A DNA stretch of 39,648 nt, taken from positions 1 through 39,648 of the forward strand of contig NZ_NKUI01000012.1 in the NCBI RefSeq assembly GCF_014845115.1, given 5' to 3'. This document shows, piece after piece, positions 1 through 8,729 of this stretch. A model generated the notes under the pieces. It searched no databases. It saw nothing but the letters and a program-made list of their open reading frames with translations, and was not told the DNA's origin. This DNA comes from Methylorubrum zatmanii. Its GTDB lineage: Bacteria; Pseudomonadota; Alphaproteobacteria; Rhizobiales; Beijerinckiaceae. Both the position numbers and the translations under genes were made by a program. Every line of letters begins with the position of its first letter. Positions within the stretch are counted from its first letter, which is position 1.

Positions 1-18
1 CGCGCCGAATTCGGCGCG
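1..18. repeat. 18-bp perfect palindrome
   Basis: The first 18 bases form a perfect palindrome centred on GAATTC, flanked by CGCGCCG/CGGCGCG arms. It lies downstream of the L,D-transpeptidase stop on the minus strand. It could form part of a transcription end signal, but no T-tract is visible and the window edge hides its context. The function is unknown. Confidence 0.35.
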
Positions 19-43
19 TGGATTCGATGGTTGGGCGGCACGA

Positions 44-77
44 GATGCCGACGGCGGGGCTCGCGACCGCCGGCATC
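44..77 (-). terminator. terminator-like hairpin after the L,D-transpeptidase gene
   Basis: The inverted repeat GATGCCG (44-50) and CGGCATC (71-77), with extra GC pairing inside, begins 17 nt beyond the minus-strand stop codon at 94. Its position and GC-rich stem fit an intrinsic terminator. The U-tract is missing, so the call rests on position and stem only. Confidence 0.4.
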
Positions 78-93
78 GCTGTTCGGTGTGGTG

Positions 94-807
94 TCAGATT
101 ACCTCGACGCGAGTGCCGACCGAGGTGCGTTCGTAAAGATCGATCACGTCCTCGTTCATCATGCGGATGCAGCCCGAGGAGACGTTCTGCCCGATCGTAT
201 GCGGCTCGTTGGTGCCGTGGATGCGAAACAGCGAGGTGCCGAGATACATCGCCCGCGCGCCGAGCGGATTTCCGGGGCCGCCCGCCATGTGCCGCGGCAG
301 GTCCGGGCGGCGGCGCAGCATCTCGGCGGGCGGCGTCCAATCCGGCCATTCCCGCTTCGCGGTGATCGTCTTGGTTCCGGTCCAGACGAAGCCCGGCCGG
401 CCGACGCCGATGCCGTAGCGGATCGCCTGCCCCGCCGGCTGGATCAGGTAGAGAAACTTCGCGTTCGTATCGATGACGATGCCGCCGGGCCGGCCCGGCC
501 CGTCATAGGCGACGACCTGACGGCTGAAGCGGGAATCGATCGCGCGCGCGACGGCGCTCGGCTCGGGGGCCTGCTGGATCGGCAGGGCCGCGAACCGGGC
601 GCTCGGCTGCGGAGCGATGGCGGCGCGCGGCTCGGCCGGTGCGCCGTATCCATCGACGCCGATGGGGCGTGCCCGGCCCGTGCCCTCCCCGGTCATCAGA
701 AATTCGATGAAGCCGCCGCCGTAGCGGCCGGGTTCGGCCTGAGCCGTCGCCCCTGCCGACAGCGCGACCACCATCGCGATCGACGCCATGCCCGACCTCG
801 CCCGCAT
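94..807 (-). CDS. Secreted L,D-transpeptidase (YkuD domain)
   Basis: The product (237 aa) is predicted to act on peptidoglycan in the periplasm, forming or exchanging 3-3 cross-links or anchoring proteins to peptide stems. A hydrophobic stretch directly after the start (ASIAMVVALSAGATAQA) looks like a signal peptide. The YkuD fold fills the C-terminal half, with the family motif HGTNEPH (H197, H203) followed by SSGCIRM, where C213 is the expected catalytic nucleophile. The start at 807 was chosen because GGGAG stands a few bases upstream and it places the signal peptide at the N-terminus. An open frame continues to an ATG at 933, but that extension is low-complexity. It is divergent from cheZ and stands alone. 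The family call is firm; which L,D-transpeptidase activity it has is not visible. Confidence 0.9.
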   Translation of the reverse strand: MRARSGMASIAMVVALSAGATAQAEPGRYGGGFIEFLMTGEGTGRARPIGVDGYGAPAEPRAAIAPQPSARFAALPIQQAPEPSAVARAIDSRFSRQVVAYDGPGRPGGIVIDTNAKFLYLIQPAGQAIRYGIGVGRPGFVWTGTKTITAKREWPDWTPPAEMLRRRPDLPRHMAGGPGNPLGARAMYLGTSLFRIHGTNEPHTIGQNVSSGCIRMMNEDVIDLYERTSVGTRVEVI

Positions 808-1092
808 CCCACTCTCCCGCCCTTCACTCGTCGCGGGGACGGTCGCTCCGGCCTCGCCTGCGGGTGGTGAAGGAACGTGGTGAATCGCATCTGACGCCGA
901 TCGGCGCCCCCGCAAATCCCGGCGTGTCGTCAATGGACGGTAAAGGAGGCGGGATGAGGCTGGCCCGATGCAATCGGATGGATCTCCGCGGGGCGTCGAG
1001 AGGGGCCGCTTGCTGAACTTCTTTCAGTAAATCGAAACCACTGCGCGAGATTGTGGACCGAACCCAATCCGATCCGAAAGCCTGCCCGACCG

Positions 1093-1818
1093 ATGATCAC
1101 CAAGCGCTACCGCATCGAGGAGAGCCTGGGCCTTTCCGCTCCGGCGGTCGACGCTGCGGCGCCGATGTCGGAGACCAAGCCAAATCCGCGGCTCGACGAG
1201 ATCCTCACCGCTATCAACGATCTGCGCCGGATTACGCAGGCGAGCGCGGGCGAGACCATCGAGGCCTGCCGCCGCGAACTCGGCGAAGCCTTCGCCATGC
1301 GCCATGAACTGGAGGTGATGAAGGAGGCGATCGCCCGGACCAAGCGCGAGATCGCCAGTCTTCACCGCTCGGAGAATCACGGCAAGGGCATGCGGCGGGT
1401 GGCCGGCGAGCTCGATGCCGTGGTCGAATCGACCGAACAGGCCACCTCGACCATCCTCGGGGCCCTGGAGAGGGTCGAAACCAACGCCAACATGATGCGC
1501 GGCATGCGCCTGACTCGGGCGGCGCAGCAGAATATCGATACAATCCTCGACAACGTCGTCAACGCCTACGAGGCCTGCAACTTCCAGGATCTGACCGGCC
1601 AGCGCATCAGCAAGATCGTCGGCGTGCTGAAATTCGTCGAGGAGCATCTCGACCGCGTGATCGAGGCCTGGAGCGGGCTCGACAGCTTCCGCGATATGTT
1701 GGAGGTCGATGCGGTGGCGGTGTCCGAGGATGACGAGAGCTCGCTCCTCAACGGCCCCAAGCTTCAGGACGACCCCGGCCACGTCGACCAGTCGGACATC
1801 GACGCCCTGTTCGATTGA
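1093..1818 (+). CDS. cheZ: Protein phosphatase CheZ
   Basis: The product (241 aa) should dephosphorylate CheY-type response regulators in the cytoplasm and so end chemotactic signals. The core is long and alpha-helical. It contains the CheZ signature [11 protein letters not shown] around residues 162-172, in which Q165 matches the glutamine known to position the attacking water in enteric CheZ. The acidic C-terminal tail ending [10 protein letters not shown] resembles the CheY-binding peptide of CheZ. The same frame is open back to a TTG at 1051, which adds 14 residues; no clear ribosome site decides between the two. It lies directly upstream of uvrC and is unlinked to the chemosensory operon at the other end of the window. 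Its CheY partner is not next to it. Confidence 0.85.
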   Translation: MITKRYRIEESLGLSAPAVDAAAPMSETKPNPRLDEILTAINDLRRITQASAGETIEACRRELGEAFAMRHELEVMKEAIARTKREIASLHRSENHGKGMRRVAGELDAVVESTEQATSTILGALERVETNANMMRGMRLTRAAQQNIDTILDNVVNAYEACNFQDLTGQRISKIVGVLKFVEEHLDRVIEAWSGLDSFRDMLEVDAVAVSEDDESSLLNGPKLQDDPGHVDQSDIDALFD

Positions 1819-1874
1819 GCGCCTGCGGCCGCGCGGCACTTCCAACCGGGATTCGCGCGGCCTACATCGGGGCC

Positions 1875-3932
1875 ATGAGCCGCGCGACCCGATCCGCCTT
1901 CGACGACGTCCCGCCCGACGGCTTCGACGAGGACGAGAACGAGGCCCCCTCCCTCGACGAGGCGCCCGAGATCGATTTCGATTTCGAGCCCGGCGCCGTC
2001 AAGGCTGGCACCGAGATCATCCGCCGCTTCTGGACGACCCTGCCGACCTCGCCGGGCGTCTACCGGATGTTCGATGCCAAGGGCGACGTGCTTTATGTCG
2101 GCAAGGCCAAGAACCTGAAGGCCCGCGTCGGCTCCTATGCACGGGGGCAGGCGCATTCCAACCGCATCGCCCGCATGATCGCGCAGACGGCGGCGATGGA
2201 GTTCGTCACCACGGCGACCGAGACCGAGGCGCTGCTGCTGGAGGCCAACCTCATCAAGCAGCTGAAGCCGCGCTTCAACGTGCTGATGCGGGACGACAAG
2301 TCGTTCCCCTATATTCTGCTCACCGCCGACGGGCCGGCGCCGCAGATCGTCAAGCATCGCGGCGCCCGCCGCCGCAAGGGCAATTATTACGGCCCCTTCG
2401 CCAGCGTCTGGGCGGTCAACCGCACGGTCAACGCGCTGCAGCGCGCCTTCCTGATGCGAACCTGTTCCGACAGCTATTACGAGAACCGCACCCGGCCCTG
2501 CCTGCTCTACCAGATCAAGCGCTGTTCCGGCCCCTGCACCGGCGAGATCTCGCTTGAGGATTATGCCGGCCTCGCCGACAGCGCGCGCGCCTTCCTCTCG
2601 GGCAAGTCGAACGCGGTGAAGGACCGGATGCGCGAGGAGATGGAGCGCGCCTCCGAGGCCCTCGAATTCGAGCGCGCCGCCCGCTTCCGCGACCGCATCG
2701 CCGCGCTCTCAGCGATCCAGGGCAGCCAGGGCGTCAACACCCAGGGGGTCGAGGAGGCGGATGTGTTCGCCCTCGACGAGCAGGCCGGTCAGTTCTGCAT
2801 CGAGGTGTTCTTCTTCCGCAACTTCCAGAACTGGGGCAACCGGGCCTACTTCCCCAAGGCCGACCGCTCGATGAGCGCCGACGAGGTGCTGGCCTCGTTC
2901 ATCTCGCAATTCTATGACGACAAGCCCGCGCCGCGCCTGGTGCTGGTGAGCCACCCGATCGAGGATGCGGAGCTCGTGGCCGCCGCCCTGTCGAGCCGGG
3001 TCGAGCACCGGGTCGAGCTGCACCAGCCGCAGCGGGGCGAGCGGAAGAACCTCGTCGATTACGCCCAGCGCAACGCCAAGGAGGCGCTCGGGCGCCGACT
3101 CGCGGACACCGCTTCCCAGGGCAAGCTGCTCACCGCCCTCGGACAGGCCTTCGGCCTCGACAAGCCGCCACGCCGGGTCGAGGTCTACGACAACTCGCAC
3201 ATTTCCGGCACGGCGGCGGTCGGCGGCATGATCGTCGCCGGCCCGACCGGCTTCATGAAGACGCATTACCGCACCTTCAACATCAAGTCGGAGGAACTGA
3301 CGCCGGGCGACGATTTCGGTATGATGCGCGAGGTGCTGACCCGCCGCTTCAAGCGGCTCGCCAAGGAGGCGCCGCGCACGCCGAAAGAGGCGGAAGTAGG
3401 CGAGCCGCAGGCCGCCGCCGAGGGGCAGGCGGTGCCTCCGGCGACGGAAGCGCTGCCCGACGATCCGGATGCCTTCCCCGCTTGGCCCGACCTCGTGCTG
3501 ATCGATGGCGGCGCCGGGCAATTGGAGGCCGCCCGCGCCTCCCTCGCCGAGATCGGCGTCATCGACGTGCCGCTGGTCGGCATCGCCAAGGGCCGCGACC
3601 GCGATGCGGGCCGTGAGACCTTCTTCGTGCCTGGCCGCACCCCGTTCAAGCTGCCGCCGCGCGATCCCGTGCTCTACTTCGTGCAGCGCCTGCGCGACGA
3701 GGCCCACCGCTTCGCCATCGGCACCCACCGGGCGCGGCGCAAGCGCGAGATGACGAGAAACCCCCTCGACGAGATTGCCGGCATCGGCCCCACTCGCAAG
3801 CGGGCGCTGCTGCACCATTTCGGCACCGTGAAGGCCATCCAGCGGGCGGCGCTCGAAGATCTCGCCAAGGCACCGGGCGTGAACGCAGCCACCGCACGGG
3901 CGGTCTACGATTTCTTCCACGCCAATGCCTGA
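1875..3932 (+). CDS. uvrC: UvrABC excinuclease subunit C
   Basis: UvrC (685 aa) makes the dual incisions around bulky DNA lesions after UvrAB loading in nucleotide excision repair. In order, the protein shows an acidic N-terminal extension (about 45 aa), the GIY-YIG nuclease (GVYRMF near residue 61, [14 protein letters not shown] near 72-85), a cysteine cluster, a UVR motif ([18 protein letters not shown]), the RNase H-like nuclease ([11 protein letters not shown]) and a C-terminal tandem helix-hairpin-helix ([18 protein letters not shown]). A Pro/Ala/Glu-rich insert near residues 520-555 separates parts of the C-terminal nuclease, as is common in alphaproteobacterial UvrC. The ATG at 1875 was chosen; a TTG at 1815 overlapping the cheZ stop is possible. 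The 3' end overlaps pgsA by 8 nt. Confidence 0.95.
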   Translation: MSRATRSAFDDVPPDGFDEDENEAPSLDEAPEIDFDFEPGAVKAGTEIIRRFWTTLPTSPGVYRMFDAKGDVLYVGKAKNLKARVGSYARGQAHSNRIARMIAQTAAMEFVTTATETEALLLEANLIKQLKPRFNVLMRDDKSFPYILLTADGPAPQIVKHRGARRRKGNYYGPFASVWAVNRTVNALQRAFLMRTCSDSYYENRTRPCLLYQIKRCSGPCTGEISLEDYAGLADSARAFLSGKSNAVKDRMREEMERASEALEFERAARFRDRIAALSAIQGSQGVNTQGVEEADVFALDEQAGQFCIEVFFFRNFQNWGNRAYFPKADRSMSADEVLASFISQFYDDKPAPRLVLVSHPIEDAELVAAALSSRVEHRVELHQPQRGERKNLVDYAQRNAKEALGRRLADTASQGKLLTALGQAFGLDKPPRRVEVYDNSHISGTAAVGGMIVAGPTGFMKTHYRTFNIKSEELTPGDDFGMMREVLTRRFKRLAKEAPRTPKEAEVGEPQAAAEGQAVPPATEALPDDPDAFPAWPDLVLIDGGAGQLEAARASLAEIGVIDVPLVGIAKGRDRDAGRETFFVPGRTPFKLPPRDPVLYFVQRLRDEAHRFAIGTHRARRKREMTRNPLDEIAGIGPTRKRALLHHFGTVKAIQRAALEDLAKAPGVNAATARAVYDFFHANA

Positions 3933-4641
3933 GCCGGATTCCGTGTCGACCGATCCCGCGCTAGATCCAGCGATGGCCTCCTTGCCCGACCCGTCGCCGA
4001 CGCGGTTGACGCCCCAACCGCCGCATGGTTTCACCCCACCGATGAACGCCGTCCTTCCCCGCCGTCGGTCGCAGGCTTGGACGCTCGCGAACTGCCTGAC
4101 CTATGGCCGCCTCGTGGCGGTTCCGGTGGTGGTCATCCTACTGTTCTGGCCCGACGAGATCGGTGCCCGCTTCGCCGCCTTCGGCGTCTACGTGGCGGCC
4201 GCGATCACCGATTATCTCGACGGCTACGTCGCCCGTGCCTGGGCGCAGAGTTCCGCCCTCGGACGGATGCTCGATCCCATCGCCGACAAACTCCTGGTCG
4301 CGGCCTGCCTGCTGATGCTGGCGGCCGACCGCACCATCGCGGGCGTCTCGCTCTGGGCCGCCATCGTCATCCTGTGCCGCGAGGTGCTGGTCTCCGGTCT
4401 GCGCGAGTACCTCGCGGAGTTGAAGGTCGGCCTGCCGGTGAGCCGCATCGCCAAGTGGAAGACGACGGTGCAGCTCATCGCCCTCGGCTTCCTCGTCGCC
4501 GGTCCGGCGGGCGAGACCCTGATCCCCGGCAGCCTGACGGCGGGCATCGTCCTGTTGTGGCTCGCCGCCGCCCTGACGCTCTATACCGGCTGGGACTATA
4601 TGAGGGCCGGGATCCGGCACGTGATCGACGATCCGCGCTGA
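3925..4641 (+). CDS. pgsA: CDP-diacylglycerol--glycerol-3-phosphate 3-phosphatidyltransferase
   Basis: This inner-membrane enzyme (238 aa) makes phosphatidylglycerophosphate from CDP-diacylglycerol, the committed step to phosphatidylglycerol and cardiolipin. The full CDP-alcohol phosphotransferase motif D-x2-DG-x2-AR-x8-G-x3-D-x3-D is present: DYLDGYVAR, then G, then DPIAD. Several hydrophobic membrane helices flank it. The ATG at 3925 lies inside the uvrC stop region, suggesting translational coupling. It gives a Pro-rich N-terminal extension of 39 residues that the family usually lacks, so the ATG at 4042 (199 aa) is a real alternative. The uvrC-pgsA-moaD order is well known in alphaproteobacteria. 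Confidence 0.92.
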   Translation: MPEPDSVSTDPALDPAMASLPDPSPTRLTPQPPHGFTPPMNAVLPRRRSQAWTLANCLTYGRLVAVPVVVILLFWPDEIGARFAAFGVYVAAAITDYLDGYVARAWAQSSALGRMLDPIADKLLVAACLLMLAADRTIAGVSLWAAIVILCREVLVSGLREYLAELKVGLPVSRIAKWKTTVQLIALGFLVAGPAGETLIPGSLTAGIVLLWLAAALTLYTGWDYMRAGIRHVIDDPR

Positions 4642-4691
4642 TCGTTTGGATGTTGGGTCAGTGCCTCGGGCTGGCCCTGGGAACCGTTGAG

Positions 4692-4943
4692 ATGAAGCTC
4701 GTCTATTTCGCCTGGGTGCGCGAGCGTGTCGGCAAGCCCGACGAGACGGTGACGCCGCCCGAGGGCATCGCCACCGTCGCCGATCTGATCGGATGGCTGA
4801 AGACCCGGGGCGAGGAATACGCCTACGCCTTCGAGAACGAGGGGGTTGTGCGCACGGCCATCGACCGGGTCCACGCCAAGCCCGGCGCTGCGATCGCGGG
4901 CGCGCGGGAAATCGCGTTCTTTCCGCCGATGACGGGCGGTTAG
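4692..4943 (+). CDS. moaD: Molybdopterin synthase small subunit MoaD
   Basis: MoaD is the ubiquitin-like sulfur carrier whose C-terminal thiocarboxylate supplies sulfur to convert precursor Z (cPMP) to molybdopterin, together with MoaE. The 83-aa product has the family length, begins MKLVYFAWVRERVG and ends in the required Gly-Gly (PPMTGG). It follows pgsA by 50 nt on the same strand; moaE is not seen nearby within the window. The stop codon TAG is the first base triplet of a dispersed palindrome (4941-4992). Its link to moeA, mobB and the tungstate genes at 26.5-31.7 kb is functional, not positional. Confidence 0.92.
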   Translation: MKLVYFAWVRERVGKPDETVTPPEGIATVADLIGWLKTRGEEYAYAFENEGVVRTAIDRVHAKPGAAIAGAREIAFFPPMTGG

Positions 4944-4992
4944 AGCATTTTCCGCGGAAGCGGTTGCCGGTTCCGCGAGAGACGATGCTCTA
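4941..4992. repeat. Dispersed palindrome, copy 1
   Basis: Perfect 7-bp outer arms TAGAGCA (4941-4947) and TGCTCTA (4986-4992) enclose a GC-rich, partly self-complementary core with CGCGGAA and TTCCGCG. Read on the minus strand it carries GCATCGTC and a central CCGG box followed by ACC, which it shares with the elements at 16896-16942 and 18779-18825. It starts on the moaD stop codon. It is probably a REP-type element that may also end transcription of uvrC-pgsA-moaD. Confidence 0.6.
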
Positions 4993-5022
4993 ACCCGTCA
5001 GAGGCTGTTCGATCGATAAGGT

Positions 5023-5083
5023 CAGCACGCCTCCTCATCCTTCGAGGCCGCTGTGCGGCACCTCAGGATGAGGAGGCGTGCTG
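5023..5083. repeat. Hairpin element with 18-bp perfect arms
   Basis: Bases 5023-5040 and 5066-5083 are perfect reverse complements over 18 bp. The 25-nt interior (5041-5065) is itself partly complementary (GGCCGC against GCGGC), so the whole element can fold into one long stem. It lies between the convergent moaD and znuA genes and would serve as a bidirectional terminator. Its sequence style (CCTCATCC...GGATGAGG) resembles palindromic repeats common in Rhizobiales genomes; that resemblance is from memory, not a search. Confidence 0.65.
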
Positions 5084-5125
5084 GATGAAGCCGTGGCTCG
5101 GTTCGCCTGCGTCGCAAGCGCCGCG

Positions 5126-6043
5126 TCAGCTCAATGCGTCCCGGAACGCGGTCAGGTTCGAGCGCATCATCTCGAGATAGCCCGGCGCCGGCCCGTCCGG
5201 TCCGCTCAGGGCATCGGAATAGATCCGGCCGCCGACCTTGGCCCCGCTCTCGCGGGCGATCTGCTGCATCAGCCGGGGATCGGCGATGGTCTCCACGAAG
5301 ACGGCCGGCACCTTGTCCCGGCGGATCTGGCGGATGATACGGGCCACATCCTTCGGCCCGGCCTCGCTGTCCGTCGAGATGCCCTGCGGCGCCAGGAAGC
5401 GCATGCCGTAGGCGGCGCTGAAATAGCCGAAGGAATCGTGCGTGGTGATGATGCGGCGGCGCTCGGCGGGAATGGTCTGCAGGGTCGTGCGGATCTCGCC
5501 CTCCAGGGCGTCGAGCTTGCGCGTATAGGCGGCGGCGTTCTCGGCGTAGAGCGCCGCGTGGGCGGGGTCGGCGGTGGAGAGGCCGTCGCGGATGTTGGCG
5601 ACGTAGAGCTTCACGTTCGCCACGCTCTGCCACGCATGGGGATCGGCGTGGTCGCCGTGGTCGTGACCGTGCTCGTCGTCGTGATCGTGGCTGCCGGCGA
5701 TGGTCGTCACCCCCTTCGAGGCGACGATCACCGGTGCCTTGGTGCCGGAGGCCTTGATCAGGCGCTCGATCCAGCCTTCGAAACCCAGGCCGTTGACGAC
5801 GACGAGATCGGCCTCGGCCACGCGGCGGGCATCGCCGGGCGTCGGCGCATAGCCATGGGCGTCGGCATCCGGCCCGACGAGGCTCGTCACCGAAACCCGC
5901 TCGCCCCCGACCTGGGCGATGAGATCGGCCAGGATCGAGAAGGTCGCCACCGCCTTCAGCTTCGCCTCCGCCGCCATTCCCGGTGCGAGGCCGAGCAGCA
6001 CCAGGATGATGGCCGCGAACCCTCGCGTGACGTGCCGTCCCAT
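5126..6043 (-). CDS. znuA: Zinc ABC transporter substrate-binding protein
   Basis: The product (305 aa) is a periplasmic cluster A-I metal receptor, which hands Zn(II) (possibly Mn) to a ZnuBC-type importer. It begins with a signal peptide (about residues 1-25). The family ligands are visible: H63 (DADAHGY), H136 (DPHAW), H202 (TTHDSFGYF) and D277 (YSDAL). A His/Asp-rich loop at residues 119-136 is typical of zinc rather than manganese receptors. AAGGAG at 6052-6057 supports the ATG at 6043, and a Zur-like palindrome lies 30 bp upstream. No permease or ATPase gene adjoins it, so its transporter partners must be encoded elsewhere. Zinc specificity is inferred from the loop and the operator. 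Confidence 0.9.
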   Translation of the reverse strand: MGRHVTRGFAAIILVLLGLAPGMAAEAKLKAVATFSILADLIAQVGGERVSVTSLVGPDADAHGYAPTPGDARRVAEADLVVVNGLGFEGWIERLIKASGTKAPVIVASKGVTTIAGSHDHDDEHGHDHGDHADPHAWQSVANVKLYVANIRDGLSTADPAHAALYAENAAAYTRKLDALEGEIRTTLQTIPAERRRIITTHDSFGYFSAAYGMRFLAPQGISTDSEAGPKDVARIIRQIRRDKVPAVFVETIADPRLMQQIARESGAKVGGRIYSDALSGPDGPAPGYLEMMRSNLTAFRDALS

Positions 6044-6072
6044 ACCGAAAACTCCTTCGTTCGGCAGGGTTC

Positions 6073-6087
6073 ATAATGTAACATTAT
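6073..6087 (-). promoter_or_regulatory. Zur-like operator upstream of znuA
   Basis: The perfect inverted repeat ATAATGT-A-ACATTAT is an AT-rich island in very GC-rich DNA, 30 bp upstream of the znuA start. On the minus strand it reads ATAATGTTACATTAT, close in form to alphaproteobacterial Zur boxes (a TGTTATA-type palindrome with ATG/CAT halves). Zinc-dependent repression of znuA is therefore likely. The same site is about 147 bp from the divergent Spy-like gene and may not affect it. Confidence 0.65.
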
Positions 6088-6234
6088 CACATCGCCAAGG
6101 CGCAGGACGCCAAACATGGACAAGCTTTCATGTTCGGGAAACAAGCCGGCATCGTCCTGAAACACCCCGGATATGTCCGCTGCGCACTCTCCTTGGCATC
6201 GGGGCAGCTGAGCCCCTTTCGATGGAGCGGCTCC

Positions 6235-6765
6235 ATGACACGCAAACGGGTGACGGGTTTTCTGCTGGTCGGCCTGACGGCTCTCGGTGCCGCGGGCATC
6301 GGGTCGGTGGCGGTACGGGCCGGCGAGCGCTGCGGACCCTTCGCGGAGGGAGGTCACCGGCACGGGCGTTGGGCGGCGCTCTCGGCCGAGGACCGGGCCG
6401 CCTTCACCGATGCCCGCGTCGCCGCCCTGCATGCGGGCCTCAAGCTGACGCCCGACCAGGAGAAGCTGTGGCCGCCGGTGGAGGGGGCGATCCGCGATCT
6501 GGCCAAGCAGCGGGACGCGCAACGCGAGGCCCGGCGGGAGCGCGGCCGGATGACGGAGGATGCGCCGGGGGCCCTGCGGGCCATGGCGGATGCGGCCACC
6601 GCCCGGGGCGAGGCCCTGCGCAAGCTTGCCGACGCCACCACGCCGCTCTTCGCCACCCTGGATGACGGGCAGAAGCGCCGCGCCATGGTGCTCGCCCGGC
6701 CCATGCGTCCGCATGGCGGCCCTCACAAACACTGGCACCGTCAAGGACCCGGCGGCGACGAGTGA
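6235..6765 (+). CDS. Spy/CpxP-like periplasmic protein (LTxxQ motif)
   Basis: This 176-aa protein has an N-terminal signal peptide (MTRKRV, then a hydrophobic stretch to about residue 29). The helical mature part carries the hallmark LTPDQ followed by KLWPPVEGAI, and a second weaker copy (LDDGQ) near the C-terminus. The family includes periplasmic ATP-independent chaperones and negative regulators of envelope stress signalling. The C-terminal tail is His-rich (HGGPHKHWHRQ), which could bind metal and fits its position opposite the zinc gene znuA; this is inference. GGAG stands 8 nt upstream of the chosen ATG. It is followed 91 bp later by an ABC exporter on the same strand. Confidence 0.75.
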   Translation: MTRKRVTGFLLVGLTALGAAGIGSVAVRAGERCGPFAEGGHRHGRWAALSAEDRAAFTDARVAALHAGLKLTPDQEKLWPPVEGAIRDLAKQRDAQREARRERGRMTEDAPGALRAMADAATARGEALRKLADATTPLFATLDDGQKRRAMVLARPMRPHGGPHKHWHRQGPGGDE

Positions 6766-6814
6766 TTTCCCGGCGCGCTTGATCCGCGCGCCGCGCGGCG
6801 GCAAACACCGCGGG

Positions 6815-6834
6815 CCCCGGCGCTTCCGCCGGGG
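6815..6834 (+). terminator. GC hairpin between the Spy-like gene and the ABC exporter
   Basis: CCCCGGCG and CGCCGGGG form a perfect 8-bp stem around a CTTC tetraloop, 49 nt after the Spy-like stop and 22 nt before the ABC exporter start. No U-tract follows. It may attenuate or end transcription of the upstream gene, or protect the mRNA 3' end. Confidence 0.4.
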
Positions 6835-6856
6835 TCAGCATCGAAAACGGTACAGA

Positions 6857-8647
6857 ATGGCGCGTCGGCCGCTCCTGAGGGGCGATACCCTTCCCCTGCT
6901 CGGGCGGCTCTGGCGGGAATGGCTGTCCCCTCACCGGGCCACGCTCGCGGTGGTGCTGGTGCTCATCACCATCGTCGGCGCCGCGACGGGACTTTACCCG
7001 GCCCTGATCAAGGCCGCCTTCGACGCCTTCGACCACAAGGATACCGGGGCGCTGGCCTACGGCCCCCTCATCGTCATCGCCGTCACGTCCGTGCGCGGCT
7101 TCGCTCTGTTCGGTCAGACGGTGCTGACCAACCGGGTGGTGACGCGGGTCGAGGCCGACATGCAGGCGGCGCTCTACGGCCACCTGATCGATGCCGACCT
7201 GGCCCAGCTCGGCCGCGAGAGCCCGGCGGCCTTCACCCAGCGCTTCACCACCGACTTCGCCTTCATCAAGGAGGCGCTGACCCGGATCTCGACGGTGCTG
7301 CTGCGCGACATCGCCATGCTGGTGGCGCTGGTGATCGCCCTGATCTGGATGGACCCGCTGCTGACGCTCGCCGCCGCGGTCACAGTTCCGCTCATCGCCG
7401 GGCCCGTCAACCGCATCGGCAAGAAGCTGCGCCACGTCTCGACCACGACGCAGGAACAGATGGGGGCCACCGCGAGCCTCATCACCGAGAGCCTGCAGGG
7501 CGCCCGCGTCGCCAAGACCTACGGCCTCGAAGGCTACCTGAAGGGCCGCGCGGCGGGTGCGCTCGACGAGGTGCGCCGCCTCAAGATGAAGGCCGCCAAT
7601 GCCCGGGGTCGGCTCGATCCGCTGATGGAGATCGGCGGCGGCCTCGCCGTGGCCGGCGTGCTGGTGCTGGTGGGGCAGCGCGTCATGTCCGGTGACCGCA
7701 CCGTCGGGGATTTCACAGGTTACGTCGCGGCTTTGTTGCTCGCCGCGCAGCCGGCGCGGGCGCTCGGCACCCTCAACGCCATCCTTCAGGAGGCCGCCGC
7801 CGCGCTGACCCGCTACTTCGCGCTGATGGACGAGCAGCCGACGATCCGCGAGGCACCGCAGGCGCGTTCTCTGACGGTGACGCGGGGCGAGATCCGCTTC
7901 GAGGGCGTGCATTTTCGCTATCGCGCCGATGCCCCGGCCCTGGAGGGCATCGATCTCCTGGTGCCGTCCGGCTCGACCACCGCCCTGGTCGGACGCTCCG
8001 GCTCCGGCAAATCCTCGCTCCTCAATCTCGTCCCGCGCCTGCACGACGTCACCGCCGGCCGCGTGCTGATCGACGGCACCGACATCCGGGACGTCACCCT
8101 GGCATCTTTGCGCGCGGCGGTGGCGGTGGTGTCGCAGGAGGTCGTGCTGTTCGACGACACCATCGCCGCCAATATCGGCTTCGGCCGTCCGGGTGCCTCG
8201 CGCGCGGAGATCGAGGCGGCGGCCCAGGCGGCGGCGGCCCACGGCTTCATCACCCGGCTCGCCGAAGGCTACGAGTTCCAGGTCGGCCCGAGCGGCGGCC
8301 GGCTCTCCGGCGGCGAGCGCCAGCGCATCTCCCTGGCCCGCGCCTTCCTCAAGAACGCGCCGATCCTCCTTCTCGACGAGGCGACCTCCGCGCTCGATTC
8401 GGAGTCGGAGCATCTCGTGCAGGAGGCCCTGGAACGGCTGATGCGAGGCCGCACCACCCTCGTCATCGCCCACCGCCTCTCGACAGTGCGCGAGGCCGAC
8501 CGGATTGCGGTGATGGAGGCCGGCCGGGTGATCGAGCTCGGCCGACACGACGAATTGGTGGCCGTCGGCGGCACCTATGCGCGGCTGCACCGGCTGCAAT
8601 TGTCGGACGATACCGGGTCGGCGCGGTCCGACGCCGCCTCGGCCTGA
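6857..8647 (+). CDS. MsbA-type ABC exporter (fused permease-ATPase)
   Basis: This 596-aa half-transporter has an N-terminal six-helix membrane domain (about residues 25-310) and a C-terminal nucleotide-binding domain. It has Walker A GRSGSGKSS (379-387), the signature LSGGERQR, Walker B ILLLDEATSALD and the H-loop VIAHRLS. It should work as a homodimer in the inner membrane. The overall pattern matches the MsbA/lipid-exporter family, which flips lipid A-core or other hydrophobic substrates, but similar proteins export drugs or peptides, so no symbol is given. The ATG at 6857 was chosen because upstream codons lie in the GC hairpin region and are not family-like. Confidence 0.88.
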   Translation: MARRPLLRGDTLPLLGRLWREWLSPHRATLAVVLVLITIVGAATGLYPALIKAAFDAFDHKDTGALAYGPLIVIAVTSVRGFALFGQTVLTNRVVTRVEADMQAALYGHLIDADLAQLGRESPAAFTQRFTTDFAFIKEALTRISTVLLRDIAMLVALVIALIWMDPLLTLAAAVTVPLIAGPVNRIGKKLRHVSTTTQEQMGATASLITESLQGARVAKTYGLEGYLKGRAAGALDEVRRLKMKAANARGRLDPLMEIGGGLAVAGVLVLVGQRVMSGDRTVGDFTGYVAALLLAAQPARALGTLNAILQEAAAALTRYFALMDEQPTIREAPQARSLTVTRGEIRFEGVHFRYRADAPALEGIDLLVPSGSTTALVGRSGSGKSSLLNLVPRLHDVTAGRVLIDGTDIRDVTLASLRAAVAVVSQEVVLFDDTIAANIGFGRPGASRAEIEAAAQAAAAHGFITRLAEGYEFQVGPSGGRLSGGERQRISLARAFLKNAPILLLDEATSALDSESEHLVQEALERLMRGRTTLVIAHRLSTVREADRIAVMEAGRVIELGRHDELVAVGGTYARLHRLQLSDDTGSARSDAASA

Positions 8648-8729
8648 TATCCTCCGGCACGAAACCGGGGACTTGCCGCCACCGATTCCGCTCTCGCGCG
8701 TAGACGCTGGAGCGTGACGGGGGCGGCGG

